Assembly: GCA_046295175.1 (NCBI GenBank)
Contig: JBKBNY010000005.1
Coordinates: 124,001-188,000, forward strand
Direction: 5' to 3'
From: JALOLV01 sp046295175
GTDB lineage: Bacteria > Bacteroidota > Bacteroidia > Cytophagales > Spirosomataceae
DNA: 64,000 nucleotides
A program made the translations under genes and the position numbers. Position 1 is the stretch's first letter; each line of letters starts with the position of its first letter. The notes below the pieces were generated by a model. That model had not been told where the DNA came from, searched no databases, and saw only the letters and a program-made list of their open reading frames with translations. Shown in pieces: positions 42,073 through 49,923 of the stretch.

Positions 42073-42444
42073 ATGGAAATTAAAGGAAAAATCATCCAAA
42101 TCTTGCCAACTCAAACTGGCGAAGGCAAAAATGGCCCGTGGAAAAAACAAGAATTTATACTCGAAACCGAAGGACAATATCCTAAAAAGGTTTGTATTGC
42201 CGCTTGGGGCGATAAAATCAACGATGGTCTTTTGCAAGTTGGCAATGAGGTAAATGTATCGTTCGATGTTGAAAGTAGAGAATATAACGGTAGATGGTAC
42301 ACCGACGTAAAAGCATGGAAAGTTGATGCCGCTACTGGCGATGCTCCGCAAGCTGCTTACGAGCCAAGAGCCGCTGCCTCAACGCCTGCTGCACCATCTT
42401 TTGTAGCTTCTGACTTGGCAGGTGGAGACGATTTGCCATTCTAA
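42073..42444 (+). CDS. DUF3127 OB-fold-like protein with SSB-like acidic tail
   Basis: The protein has 123 residues. The conserved DUF3127 core covers residues ~1-90 (MEIKGKIIQILPTQ, GPWKKQEFILETEG, VCIAAWGDK, VGNEVNVSFDVESREYNGRW). The alternating strand pattern suggests an OB fold. A low-complexity Ala/Pro linker follows, and the protein ends GGDDLPF. That end resembles the acidic DDIPF tail by which single-stranded-DNA-binding proteins recruit partners. Function is not established. Nucleic-acid binding with partner recruitment is an inference from the tail. Confidence 0.85.
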   Translation: MEIKGKIIQILPTQTGEGKNGPWKKQEFILETEGQYPKKVCIAAWGDKINDGLLQVGNEVNVSFDVESREYNGRWYTDVKAWKVDAATGDAPQAAYEPRAAASTPAAPSFVASDLAGGDDLPF

Positions 42445-42906
42445 AAATATGTACTTCGCAGGCTCCGATTTTCAACGTGAGTCTGCCTAATTCAATCAGC
42501 GTTTTCTGCGGTAAGAAATTTAAACCGCTGATTTCGCTGAATCCATTTTCAGCGTAAGTCTGCGAAATTTCAATCAGCGTTTTCTGCCGTAAAAAATTTA
42601 AACCGCGGATTTCGCTGAATCCATTTTCAACGTGAGTATGCCTAATTCAATCAGCGTTTTCTACCGTAAAAAATTTAAACCGCGGATTTCGCCGAATCCA
42701 TTTTCAGCGTAAGTCTGCGAAATTTCAATCAGCGTTTTCTGCGGTAAAAAATTTAAATCGCTGATTTCGCTGATTATTTATCGATAAAATCACAGAGTTT
42801 TCATTACTTCAAGTATTTTATAATTTTCAACTTTCTTCTTATTTTTTCTTGAAATAAACATATATTTAGGACGTTATTCAACCCTATAAATTGTTTCAAG
42901 AAAACT
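42445..42906. other. 462-bp intergenic region before the PfkB kinase gene
   Basis: Most of it (42469-42773) is a block of 77-bp tandem repeats. The rest, 42774-42906, is AT-rich and must hold the start signals for the kinase gene. No consensus promoter is clear there. No open frame of interest was found. Confidence 0.6.
42469..42773. repeat. Four tandem ~77-bp repeats, each with an internal palindrome
   Basis: Units start at 42469, 42546, 42624 and 42701 (TTTTCAACG or TTTTCAGCG). Each contains AATCAGCG, then TTTTCTGCGGTAA, AAATTTAAA and the complementary CGCTGATT or CGCGGATT, so it can fold into a stem around an A/T-rich centre. Copies alternate between two subtypes (AACGTGAGTCTGCC and AGCGTAAGTCTGCG), which suggests a dimer that was itself duplicated. 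Confidence 0.85.
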
Positions 42907-43908
42907 ATGGCTTCAAATCTGAACGCCGAGCAAATCAAAGAGATTTTTGAGAGATTCAAAACATTAAAAGTTGGTGTCATTGGTGATTTTGCCGTTGATT
43001 ACTATTTCGATTTCAATAAAAATACCCAAGAATTTTCGGTCGAAACCCAGAAAGAAGTCTATTGGGCGAGTCATCCTAAAACTTATTTGGGTGCTGCCGG
43101 AAACGTTGTGCAGAACTTAGCCGATTTAGGCATCAATCATATCGAAGCATTTGGGTACATTGGAAACGACCTTTTTGGCCGAGAAATGCTGCATCTGCTC
43201 CACCAAAAAGGCGTTAAAACCCAAAATCTGAAAATCGTCGAAGGTGTAGATACTTGTACGTATTCTAAGCCTTTAGTCAACAAAAAAGAAGATAACCGAA
43301 TTGACTTCGGAACGAATAATCAATTATCCGAAAAAGATTTTGATTCCATCCTCGAATCGCTCAAAAATCAATTGTCAAACCTCGATTTATTAGTCATCAA
43401 TCAGCAATTTCCGAACCCATTGCTCAATCAATCTCGTATCGAAAAACTCAATGAAGTCATTGGGCGGTATCCAGATTGTATTTGCGTAGCCGATACGAGG
43501 GCTTTTGGTAAATTTATTCGTCATTCTACCTTAAAAGTCAATACAAATGAATTAGCAAAACTACTTAATATCAACCATTTAGACGAATCTGACACCGAAA
43601 ATTGTATCGTGAACGGCAGGGTTTTGAACAATCAAATCAATTGCCCGATTCTTCTAACAAGAGGCGAAAACGGAATTTTATACATCAATAATTCGACTGT
43701 TGAATTGGTCGAAGCCATCAAAATCATTGGAGAAATTGATACTGTCGGGGCTGGCGATACAGTTTTGTCGGCGTTTTCGGCTTGTGTTGGTGCAAAAGTA
43801 TCGGTCGGCGAAGCCATTCAAGTTGCCAATTTGGCGGCAGCTGTAACAGTCCAAAAAATCAATCAGACAGGCACTGCAAATCTATCTGAGATATTGGCAA
43901 TCCTTTAG
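42907..43908 (+). CDS. PfkB-family sugar kinase (RfaE/HldE kinase-like)
   Basis: The protein has 333 residues, typical for the family. It uses ATP to phosphorylate a sugar or sugar phosphate. The N-terminal VGVIGDFAVDYYFDF and YLGAAGNVVQNLADLG blocks resemble the heptose-7-phosphate kinase branch. The C-terminal signature DTVGAGDTVLSAF contains the catalytic aspartate at residue 284. The gene is followed after 32 bp by an AGE-family epimerase and then an aldose-epimerase-like gene, so it may belong to a catabolic set and not to lipopolysaccharide synthesis. No nucleotidyltransferase domain is attached. The substrate is uncertain. Confidence 0.85.
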   Translation: MASNLNAEQIKEIFERFKTLKVGVIGDFAVDYYFDFNKNTQEFSVETQKEVYWASHPKTYLGAAGNVVQNLADLGINHIEAFGYIGNDLFGREMLHLLHQKGVKTQNLKIVEGVDTCTYSKPLVNKKEDNRIDFGTNNQLSEKDFDSILESLKNQLSNLDLLVINQQFPNPLLNQSRIEKLNEVIGRYPDCICVADTRAFGKFIRHSTLKVNTNELAKLLNINHLDESDTENCIVNGRVLNNQINCPILLTRGENGILYINNSTVELVEAIKIIGEIDTVGAGDTVLSAFSACVGAKVSVGEAIQVANLAAAVTVQKINQTGTANLSEILAIL

Positions 43909-43940
43909 AAAACATCTATCAATCAAATAATTTAAAACTT

Positions 43941-45212
43941 ATGTACACAAACGAACTCCTTTCGGCACGGCAAGAAATCGACCACCATCTCCGAAACGAA
44001 CTTTTACCTTTCTGGATAAAACGTACCGTAGATAAAGTAAATGGTGGTTTTTTGACGCATTTTGATACTTTTGGCAACGATTCGGGCGAAGACGAAAAAT
44101 CATTGATTGCCCAAACTCGCAGCGTTTTTACTTACTCTTCGGCTCACCGTGCAGGTTACGGAAATGGTGAACTGGCCGAAATGGCGAGTCATGGCGTTGA
44201 TTTTTTGCTCAATAACATGTGGGATGATGAATTTGGTGGATTTTATTGGATGTGTAACCGAAAAGGAGAAGTAACGATTGACGAAAAAATCATTTACGGA
44301 CATAGTTTTGCCATTTACTGTTTGAGCGAATACACTTTGGCAACGGGCGATAAAAGAGGGATAGAATATGCCGAAAAAACCTTCGATTTGCTCCAAAAAT
44401 TTGCTTTAGACTCGCACTATGGCGGATACTTTGAGATGTTTCATAGAGACTGGACACTCAAAGGCGAAGGCCCTGCGGGTGGCGACCGCAAAACGCTCGA
44501 TGTACACATGCACTTGATGGAGGCTTTTACGACGCTTTACGAATGTAGTGGTCGAGAGATTCACCGTCGTAAATTGATTGAAACCATCGAATTGCTCGTA
44601 AAACGCATCATGCACCCACAATACGGCACTGGAATTCCACAGTTTTGGGCCGATTGGTCGGTTGCTCCGCAGATAAAATTCGATATTGTTTGGGGATGGG
44701 ATAGGTTCTCCGAAGATGGATTCAAGGCATCGGCCGAAGACAATACCAGCTACGGTCACAATGCCGAGTTTGCTTGGTTGTTGATGCACGCCTTAGATAC
44801 GCTCAAGATTCCATATAGTACTTATCACGATAATATTGCAAAGGCATTCAATCATGCCGTTGATTACGGAGTTGATTGGGAATTTGGTGGTGTTTTTGTC
44901 GAGGGTTCGCATTCGGGCGAGGTCTATGACCGTGAAAAAGAGTTTTGGCAACAAGCCGAGTGTTTAATCGGTTTTTTGGATGCGTATCGGTACCTGAAAG
45001 ACGAGCGATTCTTAAAAGCATACCTTTGCGTTCACCGATTTGTGCAAGATAAAATGATAAATCGAGCGGTTGGTGAATGGTGGCCACTGATGACTCGCCA
45101 AGGTGAACCTATCTGGAAACACATGAGCCATTCGTGGAAAATCAACTACCACGATGTTAGGGCAATGATTCAGTCAATTATAAGAATAGATAAAATTTTG
45201 AAAGGCGAATAA
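43941..45212 (+). CDS. AGE-family epimerase, probably cellobiose 2-epimerase type
   Basis: The protein has 423 residues, matching N-acylglucosamine/cellobiose 2-epimerases, which form an alpha/alpha barrel. Key segments are FLTHFDTFG near the N-terminus, IIYGHSFAIYCLSEY (~115), KTLDVHMHLMEAFTTLYE (~185), WGWDRFSEDGFKASAEDNTSYGHNAEFAWLL (in two parts, ~250-280) and HMSHSWKINYHDVRAMIQ near the end. The histidines in the YGH, VHMHLME, YGHNAE and SHSWKINYH motifs are the candidate acid/base residues. The family epimerises C2 of reducing-end glucose or N-acetylglucosamine. The neighbours (kinase and aldose epimerase) favour oligosaccharide use. Cytoplasmic, no signal peptide. Confidence 0.88.
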   Translation: MYTNELLSARQEIDHHLRNELLPFWIKRTVDKVNGGFLTHFDTFGNDSGEDEKSLIAQTRSVFTYSSAHRAGYGNGELAEMASHGVDFLLNNMWDDEFGGFYWMCNRKGEVTIDEKIIYGHSFAIYCLSEYTLATGDKRGIEYAEKTFDLLQKFALDSHYGGYFEMFHRDWTLKGEGPAGGDRKTLDVHMHLMEAFTTLYECSGREIHRRKLIETIELLVKRIMHPQYGTGIPQFWADWSVAPQIKFDIVWGWDRFSEDGFKASAEDNTSYGHNAEFAWLLMHALDTLKIPYSTYHDNIAKAFNHAVDYGVDWEFGGVFVEGSHSGEVYDREKEFWQQAECLIGFLDAYRYLKDERFLKAYLCVHRFVQDKMINRAVGEWWPLMTRQGEPIWKHMSHSWKINYHDVRAMIQSIIRIDKILKGE

Positions 45213-45235
45213 ACTTTACCTCATCCCCTTCCTTT

Positions 45236-45259
45236 CCCCTTCTCCTACTGGAGAAGGGG
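45236..45259 (+). terminator. Perfect CCCCTTCTCC / GGAGAAGGGG hairpin
   Basis: A 10-bp GC-rich stem with a TACT loop lies 23 bp past the epimerase stop. No T-run follows. This palindrome type is a common dispersed intergenic repeat, so termination is only one possibility. It may lower read-through into the next gene. Confidence 0.5.
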
Positions 45260-45333
45260 GGGGACTCGAAAACGTGAATAAATCAATTCTAAATCTCCAT
45301 TCTACTTTAATGGATTTCATCAAAATCAGTAAA

Positions 45334-46203
45334 ATGTATTCAATCGAAAATACCCAGATAAAAGCAACCATCAACCCGAAAGGGGCTGAACTTTGCAGTT
45401 TAATCTTAAAAGAGAATGATACCGAATTTATGTGGTCGGCAAACCCCGATTTTTGGGGTAAAAGTTCGCCAGTTTTATTTCCGATTGTAGGTGGATTAAA
45501 AGATAATTCGTACCAATTTCAAGGTCAAAAATACAATTTACCACGCCACGGATTTGCCCGTGATAGAGTTTTTGAGGTAGAATCTCAAACCGATGAAACA
45601 ATCACATTCTTACTTCAATCTGATGCTGATTCTTTAAAAGTTTATCCGTTCGATTTTGAATTCAGAATCAAATACGAAACTACTGATAATCAACTATCTG
45701 TAAGTTATATTATCAATAATTCGAGCAATAACGATATGTACTTTTCGGTTGGAGGGCATCCTGCTTTTGCCGTGCCGATTGAATCTCAAAATACTTACGA
45801 AGATTATTTTTTGGAGTTTTCGGCCACCGAAACCCTCAAACGCTATCCGCTCACCCCAGAAGGTTTGGTCATCGACGAGCCGATTGATGTACCTCAATCC
45901 GAAAACAGAATTCAGCTTACCAAAGAGTTATTTTATGAAGATGCTTTGGTATTTAAAAATCTCAAATCTGATTCGGTTATTTTGAAGTCTGATAAAGGAA
46001 AACATCAATTAAGATTCAATTTCGCAGGATTCCCATTTTTAGGAGTTTGGGCAGCGAAAAATGCCGATTTTGTTTGTATCGAGCCGTGGTGCGGCATCGC
46101 AGATAGTGCCAATCATAACCAAGAATTGACCGAAAAAGAAGGAATCAACCGATTGGGAAGTGGAGAGAGCTTTGAACGAACTTGGCGAGTGAGTTTGAGT
46201 TAA
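45334..46203 (+). CDS. Aldose 1-epimerase family protein (LacX/YeaD-like)
   Basis: The frame is open from a GTG at 45274, but homologues start near MYSIENTQIKATINPKGAEL, so ATG 45334 is chosen (289 residues). Landmarks are the galactose-mutarotase-like beta-sandwich with MWSANPDFWGKSSPVLFPIVG (two short blocks), LPRHGFARDR (first catalytic histidine region), FSVGGHPAFAVP (second histidine) and CIEPWCGIAD near the end. The family interconverts anomers of sugars or sugar phosphates. It is probably co-transcribed with the epimerase and kinase genes, although a hairpin lies in the gap. Confidence 0.85.
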   Translation: MYSIENTQIKATINPKGAELCSLILKENDTEFMWSANPDFWGKSSPVLFPIVGGLKDNSYQFQGQKYNLPRHGFARDRVFEVESQTDETITFLLQSDADSLKVYPFDFEFRIKYETTDNQLSVSYIINNSSNNDMYFSVGGHPAFAVPIESQNTYEDYFLEFSATETLKRYPLTPEGLVIDEPIDVPQSENRIQLTKELFYEDALVFKNLKSDSVILKSDKGKHQLRFNFAGFPFLGVWAAKNADFVCIEPWCGIADSANHNQELTEKEGINRLGSGESFERTWRVSLS

Positions 46204-46210
46204 AAACAAA

Positions 46211-46240
46211 AAAAGGTAGCATCAAAGACAGCTACCTTTT
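46211..46240. terminator. Bidirectional intrinsic terminator between convergent genes
   Basis: AAAAGGTAGC and GCTACCTTTT form a perfect 10-bp stem with a 10-nt loop, with A-tracts before and T-tracts after. It sits 7 bp past the stop of the aldose epimerase gene and faces the convergent outer-membrane protein gene. Confidence 0.8.
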
Positions 46241-46391
46241 AAAACCCTATTTGTATTTGCCCTATTGTGTAGATTCAGTATTATTACTTAACCAATTCTT
46301 TCAATATTTAGACGAAGTGTGGCACGTCTGACCCCGCGTAAAATTCGATTAATCATTCATTAAAGTCCGTGAGATAACTTCCCTAAAAAAA

Positions 46392-46454
46392 CCGTGACAC
46401 GGCTAAACTATAATAGCCTGATTTTCAATGTTAAAGGTTTGAGCCGTGCCACGG
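46392..46454. repeat. Imperfect inverted repeat CCGTGACACGGCT ... AGCCGTGCCACGG
   Basis: The 13-nt arms have one mismatch and 37 nt between them. They lie 45 bp from the 3' end of the outer-membrane protein gene. Each arm also holds a small internal palindrome (CCGTGACACGG, and CCGTGCCACGG with one mismatch). It could be a second terminator for the minus-strand gene or a remnant of a small mobile repeat. Confidence 0.45.
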
Positions 46455-46498
46455 GTTCTATCACTTATTTTTAACGACGTTATTTCACAATTTATAAT

Positions 46499-48895
46499 CT
46501 ATTTACCACCACCCATTCTGCCTTTTTCTGATTCATTGCCCAAAGATTTATAACGAGCCTGTTTGACTGTTTTCTTGCCAAAACCGTAAGAAAACGAAAC
46601 CTTCAGACGCTGCGTATCATTATACCCTCTACTTGTTAGGTCAATTACGCCGTAAGAAACATACAAACGATTGATTTGTGTTCTGAAAATATCCTCGGCC
46701 GAGATTCTGATGTTACCAGTTTTCCAGACATCCTTCGTAAAACTAATCGATGCCCAATAAATAGACCTCATTCGCCAGATTGTCCATCGGTTTGGTGAGT
46801 TATAATTTAATGAGAGTTCACCTTTCCAAGATTTTGGCAAACTAAAGATATTGGTTGTGCTTACCACTGTACCTAAGCCGTTTACTCGCAATTCAGAAAC
46901 ATCGGCAATTGGGCTTCGGGTGTATGTGCCTGATACCGAAAGATTAGAATTGGTCTGCCACCACTTTGTGATATTATGCGACCAATTGATACCCACATAA
47001 GCATCATGTACATTTTTTAGATTGCCCGTAAATTGCGTATATACTTTTGTTTGAGCATCGCCACGCAAAATATCGGTGATATAATCTTGGGTATAGGTAT
47101 AATTGGCAAAGAGTGTAACATTGCCTTTGTTGTAGTATGTATCGAATGAATTAGAGAATTGAGGTTTAAGGTTCGGATTCCCCTCCATAATAGAATAAGG
47201 GTCCACAATCATTCGGTACGGAACTAAGCTATTGAGTCCCGGACGTGAAACCTTACGACTGAACGACAGCCCAAGCCCCGCTCCGCTTTTGAGTTCGGTA
47301 TTTAGATTAACACTCGGAAACAGCCCAAAATAATCTCGTTTTAGGTTGTTGGTGGTGAGTTCTTGGTCGGTTTTCTCTGCTCTAAGACCCACTTGAATAT
47401 TCCATTTTTTTGATAATTTTCCGCCGTAATTTACATAAGCTGCGTAGGTATTCTCTTTGTAAACTCCTGAGTTACTAAATTGATTATCAAGCACGTAAGT
47501 CCCATTTACTAAATTTTCCTGTGTCAAGATATTATCATTTCCGATTGAAAAATATTTTGCTCCAATATCCCATCGGGCTTTAGCAGTCGGGATTCCGTAA
47601 TCAATCTGGGCAATAAAATTACCTTGGTTACTCGGATTCAGAATTCTAATGTTTTGAGGAGGTCCCGAAACTTCATTGTTCAATCCATAGCGATAATAAA
47701 CAATATCTTGCCGAGAATCTTTTGTATAGAAAGTTTGTGTTAGGTTAATGTTTATCTCTCTACCCAAGCTATCCAATTTGCCGGTATAACTAAAATTGAC
47801 ATCGTAGGTGTCATTGATATTTCTACCGATATTTTGGGTACGGAATAGCGAATCTAAGGTTTGACTATTGATACGTTTAAAAGGGGTTTGGGTATTTGTC
47901 TCGTTTCGTTGATTATTCAGATTTCCGTTCAATCTAAGTCCAAAAGTATGGTTTTTATTAGGTGTAAAATCTACCCCACTAAAAAGCGACAAGTATTTGT
48001 AAGAATCGAGCGAAGTGAAATAATTTCCGATGGTTGTTTGTGGAAAGAATCTATCAATTTTTTGGTCGATAAAATAATCGGCAATTCCCGCACTGGCGTT
48101 GCCAAAAACATTCCATTTTTCGGTACGATAATTTAGCGAAAAATCGGGTGTAAATCGGCCGTAATCGCCCTGCGAATGAGCCACCGAAAACCGACCATTC
48201 ATGCCTAATTGTAAGCTTTTTTTCGTAACAATATTAATAACGGCCCCAAAACTTGCATCGTATTTGGCCGAAGGATTGGTGATAACCTCGACTTTCAGAA
48301 TTTCTTCGGCAGAGTAATTCTTCAAAAAATTATCTAAAGATGCTGCACCCGTTTGCTTACCATCGACCAGTATCAAAACACTATTTTTATTGGCAACTTT
48401 TATACTACCATCGCCTCGTACTTGCACCATTGGTGTGTATTTGAGCAAATCGTTTACTTTATTGCCTTTGGTGATAACGCTATTCTCAACATTCAAAACC
48501 AGCCTATCGGCTTTCTGCTCAATCAATTTCCTTTGGGCTTTTACAGTTACTTCGTCCAGCACTTTACTATCCTCAACTAATTGAATGGGAGGAATTTCGA
48601 GCAATGGTTTAGCGTCTTCGACAGAAAAAACAGATGTATTGTATTTCTGAAAACCGATATAAGAAACCGAAACAAAATAGCTTCCAGAAGCAATATTCAA
48701 GACCTCGTAGAGTCCATTCTCATCGGCAAGAGCCCCTTTCACAATCGATGAATCTTTTGCCAAATGCAAAGAGATTGTCGAATATGCTGCGGGTTGAGCA
48801 TTTTTTTCAACTACTTTTCCTTTGATTTTGTTTTGGGCCATTAATGCACCTGTGAGTAGCATCAATATGGCAGTAAGTCTTATCGGCGTATTCAT
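46499..48895 (-). CDS. TonB-dependent-receptor-like outer-membrane barrel protein
   Basis: The protein has 798 residues. The signal peptide ends ALMAQ. Residues ~25-110 are a CarboxypepD_reg-like domain (IKGKVVEKNAQPAAYSTISL). A plug-like domain follows (~115-230: KVNDLLKYTPMVQVRGDGS, ILVDGKQTGAASLDNFL, EVEVITNPSAKYDASFG-type motif). The rest is an outer-membrane barrel of the OMP_b-brl_3 class, with alternating aromatic strands and the ending VSFSYGFGKK. It lies 113 bp downstream of the luciferase-like genes on the same strand. It may be part of the lanthipeptide operon, as an export or immunity receptor, or may be an unrelated uptake protein. Confidence 0.87.
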   Translation of the reverse strand: MNTPIRLTAILMLLTGALMAQNKIKGKVVEKNAQPAAYSTISLHLAKDSSIVKGALADENGLYEVLNIASGSYFVSVSYIGFQKYNTSVFSVEDAKPLLEIPPIQLVEDSKVLDEVTVKAQRKLIEQKADRLVLNVENSVITKGNKVNDLLKYTPMVQVRGDGSIKVANKNSVLILVDGKQTGAASLDNFLKNYSAEEILKVEVITNPSAKYDASFGAVINIVTKKSLQLGMNGRFSVAHSQGDYGRFTPDFSLNYRTEKWNVFGNASAGIADYFIDQKIDRFFPQTTIGNYFTSLDSYKYLSLFSGVDFTPNKNHTFGLRLNGNLNNQRNETNTQTPFKRINSQTLDSLFRTQNIGRNINDTYDVNFSYTGKLDSLGREININLTQTFYTKDSRQDIVYYRYGLNNEVSGPPQNIRILNPSNQGNFIAQIDYGIPTAKARWDIGAKYFSIGNDNILTQENLVNGTYVLDNQFSNSGVYKENTYAAYVNYGGKLSKKWNIQVGLRAEKTDQELTTNNLKRDYFGLFPSVNLNTELKSGAGLGLSFSRKVSRPGLNSLVPYRMIVDPYSIMEGNPNLKPQFSNSFDTYYNKGNVTLFANYTYTQDYITDILRGDAQTKVYTQFTGNLKNVHDAYVGINWSHNITKWWQTNSNLSVSGTYTRSPIADVSELRVNGLGTVVSTTNIFSLPKSWKGELSLNYNSPNRWTIWRMRSIYWASISFTKDVWKTGNIRISAEDIFRTQINRLYVSYGVIDLTSRGYNDTQRLKVSFSYGFGKKTVKQARYKSLGNESEKGRMGGGK

Positions 48896-49008
48896 AATTT
48901 TAATAATTTTTGATGAATCGAAATAAGGGTAAATCCGATAAACCCCGAAATAAATTAGACTAACCCCTCACTTACTTCGCCAGAATTGAATGTGATTTAT
49001 ATCGAGAC

Positions 49009-49911
49009 TTACTCCAGATTGAGATTACCTCTCAGCTTTTCGATTCCTTTGAGGCGTTCTTTAGGGTCGAGAATGGTATTGAAAAACATAAAATCGTCGA
49101 TTTTGAAGAATTCTTGGTATTTCAGTATGAATTCGTAGTATTTAGTAACACTTCCGTACGGAACCTTACCTTCGTCGTTTTGTTGAATCGTGATTTCCTT
49201 TGCTTTTTTTGATGAAGGATGACAAACACCCACAACCACGGCCCTGATTTTAGGCAAACGAGCATGGGTTTGGACAAAATCTTCTTTGAATTTATCGAGT
49301 CGTTCTTTATCGGCGGCCGAAAAGTCGTGGTTGGTCCAGACACATAAATTTGTACCTAATTTGATGGCTCTATTTATACTACTTTCTGAGCTTCCGAGTG
49401 TCCATAATTCGGGGATATTTCCTTTAAACGGAGGCAGCACAATTCCTTCGTTTCGATAGTGTTCGTCTTCGTTTTTGAGCAGCGAAATTGTGTAATTCAC
49501 CTTAGTTTCAAACTCTTTTACCGCCAATTCGTTGGGTTTTCCGGTGGCTTGCATTGAAACCCCATTATAGGGCATTCCGTTGGCAAATCCCAACTCAATT
49601 CGGTTTTGAAAAATGTTATTGTAAAACTTAAAACTCGACGCAACATGATAAGGATTATGCAGACACATCAATGTTCCCGCTGTTCCAATATTGATTTTTT
49701 GGGTTTGAGAAGCCAAAACCGGAATCAGATTGGTCGGGTTATTCCAAGTAAGTGTACGATTGGGCATGTGGTGTTCGCCAATCCAAAATTTATCGAAACC
49801 CATTTCTTCTCCATAGATACAATAATTGATTACATCATCGAGTTTCAGTAAACTATTGAGGGTATCCGAACGATACCCAAAATCAATTAAACCAATGCGA
49901 ATGGGTTTCAT
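49009..49911 (-). CDS. Luciferase-like (LLM class) flavin-dependent oxidoreductase, copy 2
   Basis: The protein has 300 residues, a single TIM-barrel domain of the bacterial-luciferase superfamily. It shows IGLIDFGYR at the N-terminus, FDKFWIGEHHMPNRTLTWNNPT (in parts, ~38-60), the typical IG(T)AGTLMCLHNPYHVAS block and ELGFANGMP. It is about as long as, and clearly paralogous to, the next gene upstream (12-bp gap). Luciferase-like enzymes in lanthipeptide clusters include LanJC reductases that turn dehydroalanine into D-alanine. Tailoring of the precursors at 53763-54785 is therefore an inference from context. The cofactor is probably FMN. Confidence 0.85.
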   Translation of the reverse strand: MKPIRIGLIDFGYRSDTLNSLLKLDDVINYCIYGEEMGFDKFWIGEHHMPNRTLTWNNPTNLIPVLASQTQKINIGTAGTLMCLHNPYHVASSFKFYNNIFQNRIELGFANGMPYNGVSMQATGKPNELAVKEFETKVNYTISLLKNEDEHYRNEGIVLPPFKGNIPELWTLGSSESSINRAIKLGTNLCVWTNHDFSAADKERLDKFKEDFVQTHARLPKIRAVVVGVCHPSSKKAKEITIQQNDEGKVPYGSVTKYYEFILKYQEFFKIDDFMFFNTILDPKERLKGIEKLRGNLNLE

Positions 49912-49923
49912 GTTTATTAGCGT

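Noticed and set aside
42469..42773. 77-bp repeats considered as a CRISPR array or as a replication origin
   Set aside because: Units are similar over their whole length, so there are no spacers. There are no DnaA-box clusters or replication genes next to them.
45274..45333. GTG start for the aldose-epimerase-like protein
   Set aside because: The extra 20 residues have no counterpart in the family and start inside a gap that holds a hairpin. ATG 45334 matches the family start.
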